Assembly (NCBI GenBank): GCA_037501455.1
Contig: CM074861.1
Location: 38,270,001-38,334,000, forward strand
Reading direction: 5' to 3'
From: Lantana camara
Lineage: Eukaryota > Streptophyta > Magnoliopsida > Lamiales > Verbenaceae
Length of the DNA stretch: 64,000 nucleotides
Below the pieces are notes generated by a model. That model saw only the letters and a program-made list of their open reading frames with translations, had not been told where the DNA came from and ran no database searches. Both the position numbers and the translations under genes were made by a program. Positions 58,906 through 64,000 of the stretch are shown here, piece after piece (within the stretch, counting starts at the first letter, position 1; each line of letters begins with the position of its first letter).

Positions 58906-59364
58906 TTATATGTCTTATTTGTTATCTCTTTTCAACTCTTTGCCTCACTTGCGTTCTTTTCTTGCTTTGTTGAGTGTTGTATGGTCTTTCTTGCTACTTT
59001 CCTGATTTGTATGCTTCGTTAACTTGTTGTATTGCATGATATGCTCCTTATCATGAACTTATGATGTGATTTCGATGCTTGTATACGAGCTATGACCTAA
59101 TGTGACCTAAGTGTTTTCTTGTTTCATTTCATACGCATCATTTGCATTCATATGCATTTGTCGAGCGTCTAATTGGTTCATATTGAGTCTAAGTATGTCT
59201 TTCGTTCTTTGTTTTGTTCTTAGGTTCGTCCAGTTGTTGAGGAGGTGGTCCTTTTGGTGTCTTTCGGTCCGTTTCGTTCGGTTTGGTCGACAAGTTGAGG
59301 TTTTCTTTCTTTTAGTTAATATGACCTACAACCCTACATGACTTTTAAGCCTGCATGCAACTTT

Positions 59365-59397
<33 letters not shown>

Positions 59398-59563
59398 ATA
59401 GATACGTGTTTGATACGTATTTTGTGGGAATTGACCCATTTGCTATGAAAACTTTGAAAACATTTATATAGATATAAGCTACGTTTTTGTTTGTTTGTTT
59501 TCAAAAAGGGTTGGTGTGTGTTTTGCATTAGCGAGCTTTGGGCTCGTTCGGCCGTACAGGTAT
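58906..59563 (+). repeat. Gypsy LTR fragment H, second part
   Basis: It continues 42851 across the G1 insertion, aligning with the inverse of G1 LTR positions of about 44390 to 43960 ('catttgtcgagcgtctaattggt', 'gtccgtttcgttcggtttggtcgac'). It contains a (TA)n(TG)n tract at 59367-59398. It ends abruptly near 59540 in a 23-bp string that resembles the start of H itself. Confidence 0.75.
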
Positions 59564-61041
59564 GAACGAAAAGTGGCGTTGGACTCACCACAATGAAACG
59601 GACCTGTTGTCCAAAGGTCGTCTGAACACTACTGCCAGAGCTGGCCGAACCGCTACCGGCAGCCGCCGGACCACCACCTCTGGTGGCCAAAAAAATCCCC
59701 GTGAACAGCGAAATGTACATCTCAACGAGCTCAACAAAACCCCTTAATCAAATTCTGAAAATAATCAACCCATCGGATTTAATTGAAGAAAAACCGAATC
59801 AATTCAATTCCAAAACCCTAAAGCCAAGAAACTAAATTAAATCCAAACCGCTCAACAAAAATGAAATCCGAGCATACCATTGAGAAGACCTCGTCGAGTA
59901 CTTCGAAATGCCCAAGGTAATTGCCGAAAAAAGTTGCCGAAGATGGGCGGCGTTTGACAGCCACGCGCCCCCACTGATCGCCACCAAAACGGTTGATTCT
60001 CGAGTCGGGGCCAACGTGAAAAGATCGATCTCTTCGAGTTGAACATATTTTGTGAAGACACCGTTGCCAAAGGATTGCGGAAAAAGCTCCCCATTGGCCG
60101 TCAAAGTTGCGCTGTCGCTGCCTTGCTGAAACCGCCACCTACGGCTATTTTCAGGCCAAACTGAAGCCAGAAATGAGTTCAAGAGGGTCGAAAACGTCAG
60201 GAACCGTTGAAGTCCGTCGGAAATGGTCGTCGGAACGACGAGTTTCGCCGAGCTACAGTAGCGCCGCCGTCCACCATGACTTTCAGGAGGCGCTTGAGCC
60301 ACCGTCGCTAGTCCGTTGGCTACGCTGTTGCTCCAAAAATGGTCGCCGGAATGTCGCACTACAAGCCCATCCAAAAATCGAACAATTCCGACGCCGGAGG
60401 CCTCCGAAATCCACCGGCGAAGTGGCGGAGGTGATTCCCTCCATCTACAACTCGCCATAGCACTGCCACCGCTTGTTGTCGAGCTACGAATCTGGTATCA
60501 CTATGACCGTGTCGTCGAGCTGATCAATTTCGACTACTCATACGCCGAAAACCGTCTAGAAACGGACGAGTTGAGGTTGTACGTGTGTTGAGTGTGTGTG
60601 GGAGGTGTTATTGCAGGAGAAAAGGCGGGAGAGAGGTGAGAGAGAGAAGCGGGTAATCTAACCGGTCAAAGCTTGGATCCGGATATTTTATTTCGGGTCC
60701 TAACGCGCGAGAAAAATCGTAGGAAGGGCTAACGACGTCAGAATTGGGCAAACTTAGAGTCTACGGACTCGTTTCGATGCCCTGAATACGTTAAAGAGGT
60801 CCGTTAGGTCAGAATCTAGATCGAACGATAAATGACCAAAATACCCCTAAAAAGAGAAAATTGCAAACAAGCCACTAAACTTTTAAAGAGCTGAAAATAG
60901 GACCACACAACACACGAAATCACGAAATTAAAAACATAAAAAGCACGTTAAGAAACAAGCAAAAGTAAATTAAACAATTAAACTGACAAGGCAATTAACA
61001 CGTGATGCCGGCTCAGACGATCGGAAAAGCGGGGTGTCACA
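59561..61041 (-). repeat. G2 right LTR (5' LTR), left part missing
   Basis: The minus strand begins TGTGACACCCCGC. Positions 59561-60455 repeat 39474-40338; 60456-61041 is unique in the window and includes a purine-rich leader-like part (60600-60650). The open frames at 59832-60591 on either strand lie in this GC-rich LTR part and lack any known domain. Confidence 0.65.
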
Positions 61042-62310
61042 GTATTTATATAAAAGTTATAATATATAAGTAATAATATTACGTATTAGTTTGTAAATGT
61101 TGTAAATTAAGATAATATTTTAAAAAAACTATATCTAGATAAAAACAATAATTTATGTAACATATATGGAAAAGAAAATCATGCATGTATCAAAATTATA
61201 GAAACTATCTTTGATATAGTTTATATAGTTAATTAATAAATTCTTGTCAATACGAAATTTGGATTAAATACATAAAAATATGTAGAAAAGGAAAAATAAA
61301 TTGTATATGTGAATAGTGATAAGCTCAAAATATATTGGTTTTCTTACCTAACAATGACCATGGAAAATAAAATTCCCAATTATGTATATGAGGTCTGATT
61401 TTCACAAACATATATGTAAAAGTTTAATTTTTTAGAAGGTAATGAGGTTTTATTTTTTGCAAATGAACTTTTGTAGAGATTTAACTAACTTATTATGTTC
61501 AATAATGTATAAAATCAAGAGATAATTAACCTGAGATACCATGAGGATCAACCGAATTACACAAACTTCCCAATATATATTTAAAGAACTAATAAGAGAC
61601 AACACCACATTTCAAAGTCACTACATCAAGGCTTAGTACATATCATTTCAATACATCTCGTGATTCAAGGTTTACTACTGATCCATCAAATCCAAACAAT
61701 AACACAGTGAATGTTCACTTAAATATCACAAATAAATAAAGGTTCAACGTAAGAGTATCTCACCGGAGATAAGAACCAACCCAGAATAAGCTACTTCAAC
61801 AAGACAACTCTCTTTCCCTTAAACTTCCCTGACAATATAATCAATAAAACAACAAACTCTTTAGAATGGAACTGCAAAATTTATGATTCCTATGACCAAA
61901 GTAGATCAAAAACTTATCATTTCTTATTTTTGATGTAATTAACTCTTGTTCAAATTTAGCAAATTCTGAAAAAATTTATCTCTCCCTCTTCTCTTTTCTC
62001 TTTGGTTTCTATACCCTAATCTACGTCACTCAATTCAAGAAAAAGTTTTCAATTGAAATTTTGGTTCAGCGGTGGAGAATACTATTATTGCTCCACCACC
62101 GGATTGATTCACATTTATTCTGTTGCCAGCTTTTCAGATTTGTTCAGTCGAAATCCATCCACATCTGCTGCCACTCTCTCGGATCTACCGCCATCTTCTC
62201 AGATCCGTCGCTCCCCTTCCACATCCACTGTCATCCTCCCAAATCTAGTGGAGATCTGCTTCGTCGCTAGCTTTTTTATGGTGCAAAGATGATCTACGTC
62301 CACTGCTTTT
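61042..62310. other. AT-rich unassigned sequence
   Basis: No gene is supported. Near 62053-62292 an open frame in a Ser/Pro-rich stretch has tandem 'tctcggatct/tctcagatcc' phrases, but there is no recognised domain. Confidence 0.4.
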
Positions 62311-62624
62311 ATTAAGTTATGTTTTCTTTTGAGTCTTCAGTATCGAAGTTTTATCTCTTCCGTATGGAAGTTTTGTCTCTTCTGTATGGAAGCTTATTTA
62401 TTTTTTTTAGATTCAGTTTTATTTTTTGCCGTATTTTTCTTATGGAAGTTAAGTCTATTCAGCGGGAGGCTAACTGTGTAACCCATTCGCTCTCGAAAAT
62501 TGCAATTTCGGTTTGCATTCATTCATTGCAGCTTCGGCTTGCGTTATTCCGACTTTTGCCACGTTGGTTGTAGTACCTGATTTGATTATATGATAGTATT
62601 CTTGCTATTCAAAAAAAAAAAAAA
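62311..62624 (+). mobile_element. 5'-truncated LINE tail with poly(A)
   Basis: The frame 62319-62573 ends 'EVKSIQREANCVTHSLSKIA' and then '...FRLLPRWL', which fits the end of a LINE RNase H ('V.R.AN..AH.LAK.A'). After the stop come about 40 bp and an A14 tract (62611-62624). The rest of the element is missing, as is common for LINE insertions. Confidence 0.6.
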
Positions 62625-63375
62625 ATCCAACTAATTCTTCAAAACATCCAATTTGCAGCTAACAAATTCAGAAAATGAGACAATCAAATAAAACAATGAT
62701 TCTAGATATAAACTTAAAATTTAGTTGTTTATTATTTGGTTGTTTTATTTGAAAATACATCAAATGAAAAGAGAATGGTCAAAATTGATTGAACTAACCA
62801 ATTCAAAAAATGTAATACTTCAATTAGTTTAAATTAAACTCCAAAAACAAGATTCTTGCCCACTTCTCATCTTCTCCTCCAATTCTTTCCCAAAATCCAT
62901 TCTAGAAAGCTTCGATAAATACAATCTCTAAATAAAACCTAATGTTTTACTAATTATTTCCCCTAAAAAACTTCAATTAATCTGTAAGTCGTAAAGAATC
63001 GAGGTTTTAAGTGCTTGAAATGGGAGCAAAAGATGAGTAGTCAGCATGATTTTTGGAATCCCATGAACAAGGCAAACCTAAGAATGAGAAAGATTCACAT
63101 CTCGCAATGATGCAAAAACTAAGTCAAAATTTAGGGTACCTGGACAAGAAATTAAATCCGACTTATCCCTCAATATCCGAGAAGAGATGGCATCAACGAC
63201 GCGAAAAAGAGAAGGCAGCGGTGAAGACGGTGGCGGCTTGGCAGAAAGTGTGGGTGAGAGAGCTGATTTTGGGAAAAAAAATTTAGGTGAGAGGAGGCGC
63301 CACAAATGTTGAAGAATTTTGAGGGACGGCTGAGAGGGAAAACAACCACTGAAAATTTGGATACAAATTAGGGCT
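62625..63375. other. AT-rich sequence, possibly CACTA interior
   Basis: Short frames at 63053-63305 on both strands have no family resemblance. This may be the interior of the CACTA element whose end follows. Confidence 0.35.
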
Positions 63376-63866
63376 TCAGATAGAATTTTAGTTTTAGTTA
63401 TGTTTTATTTCAGACGATTTATTTCGTCACAATTTCGTTGAAAATTTTCAACGCCAAAAAATTCCAAAAGAGGTTCAGATGAACATTTTCGCCAGAATTT
63501 CTCCACAATATCAAATAAAACTAATTTCTTTTATGAATTTTTAGATGAAAATAGTACGTCGGAAGTTCGTCAAAATTTTCAGCCGAATTTCCGATGCATT
63601 TTTTGTCTGAGTTTCAAATTTACCATAATTATTCTAAATTTCAAGCAAAAATGTTCGTTGTAAAGTTCGTCTGAATCATAAAACATAATCTTTTTAGAAA
63701 ATAAAATTTTAGTTCGTCGAAATTTCGTCGTAAATTCATCAAAAAAGTTGAAGCTTAGGAGAAAAATGAAATATTACGAGTTTCGCCAGAATTTCATCGG
63801 AAATTTTTTCAGACGAAAAGGATTCTCCGGATAAGTTCGTTGAAAAATGACTGTTTTTTGGTAGTG
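63376..63866. mobile_element. CACTA transposon right end
   Basis: It ends TTTTTTGGTAGTG, the inverse of CACTACCAAAAAA. The preceding 480 bp have many 'TTCGTCGAAATTTCGTCG'-type subterminal motifs in both orientations. The left end was not found in the window. Confidence 0.7.
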
Positions 63867-63930
63867 TTGGTACCAACTTGAACATGCATAGCACTATTAG
63901 GGATATCATTTTTTGACTTAACAGAATAAA

Positions 63931-64000
63931 TGTAGCACCTCCCCTAGCACTACAACCCCCGCACCGCAATACTCCCCAAGTGGAGGTTAGACCCAACACT
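63931..64000 (-). repeat. Start of another gypsy LTR (runs out of window)
   Basis: TGTAGCACCTCCCC at 63931, with 'actacaacccccgcac' shortly after, is the same end block as at 42852, 54881 and 37250, so a minus-strand LTR begins to be visible here. Confidence 0.7.

Larger units (their letters stand above)
37250..61041 (-). mobile_element. Outer gypsy element G2, with nested insertions
   Basis: The outer termini are TGTAGCGTCC at 37250 and, on the minus strand, TGTGACACCCC from 61041. Flanking 5-mers are an exact gtatt at 37245-37249 and 61042-61046. Segments 39474-40338 and 59561-60455 are homologous in direct orientation (about 90% by eye) and identify two partial LTR copies. The left copy lacks its right end and the right copy lacks its left two thirds. 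Everything between is remnant internal sequence plus nested insertions H, G1 and others. Confidence 0.7.

Overview
The window looks like a gene-poor, repeat-dense stretch of a eudicot plant nuclear genome. It is AT-rich, has no bacterial-type operons, and nearly every recognisable protein fragment belongs to a plant transposable element: Ty1/copia, Ty3/gypsy of the Tekay/Del chromovirus type, L1-type LINEs, CACTA, Mutator-like, hAT and a tRNA-derived SINE. I found no intact ordinary cellular gene. Everything was read by eye; percent identities are estimates from sampled stretches.

Left block (1-20957). A SINE with a 13-bp duplication sits at 608-706. A CACTA fragment (about 1613-2192) lies next to a minus-strand gypsy LTR that ends at 3108, and a broken chromovirus integrase end follows (3109-3705). 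Next comes a four-level nest. A LINE remnant (19967-20957) adjoins a minus-strand copia LTR fragment (4701-5796 plus 19040-19049). That fragment is split by a plus-strand gypsy LTR (5797-8007 plus 17891-19039), which is itself split by a complete but inactivated copia element (8008-17890; LTRs about 95% alike, PBS, PPT, broken gag-pol). An 880-bp hAT-type element with an exact 8-bp duplication lies at 19067-19946.

Middle block (20958-37249). A Mutator-like element with two-unit inverted repeats (21462-23642) carries an exon-like cargo. A 5.9-kb CACTA element (24387-30323) has a 3-bp duplication and carries split, exon-like fragments of an unidentified gene, one with a UBA-like look. A nearly full-length L1 LINE on the minus strand (30350-36700) has an intact ORF1, a broken ORF2 and an unexpected 183-codon third ORF. 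Each ORF overlaps the next by a 4-base ATGA. A MITE-like repeat follows.

Right block (37250-61041). This is a deep nest of gypsy LTR sequences bounded by an exact 5-bp duplication (gtatt). Inside the outer element (G2) lies a plus-strand LTR fragment (H). H is split by a minus-strand, internally shrunken gypsy element (G1, 42852-58905), whose interior received a copia solo LTR (47667-49604, duplication tctag) and a 4.1-kb gypsy solo LTR (49927-54020, duplication atagt). One G1 LTR has 241 bp replaced by 641 bp of unrelated, GC-richer DNA of possible organellar origin.

The right end (61042-64000) holds AT-rich sequence, a 5'-truncated LINE tail with poly(A), a CACTA 3' end (to 63866) and the start of another gypsy LTR (63931 onward). 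The candidates most worth checking are the three-ORF LINE with its ATGA junctions, the abscisic-acid-type G-box cluster that varies in copy number between copia LTRs, the gene-carrying CACTA element, and the foreign patch in the G1 LTR.
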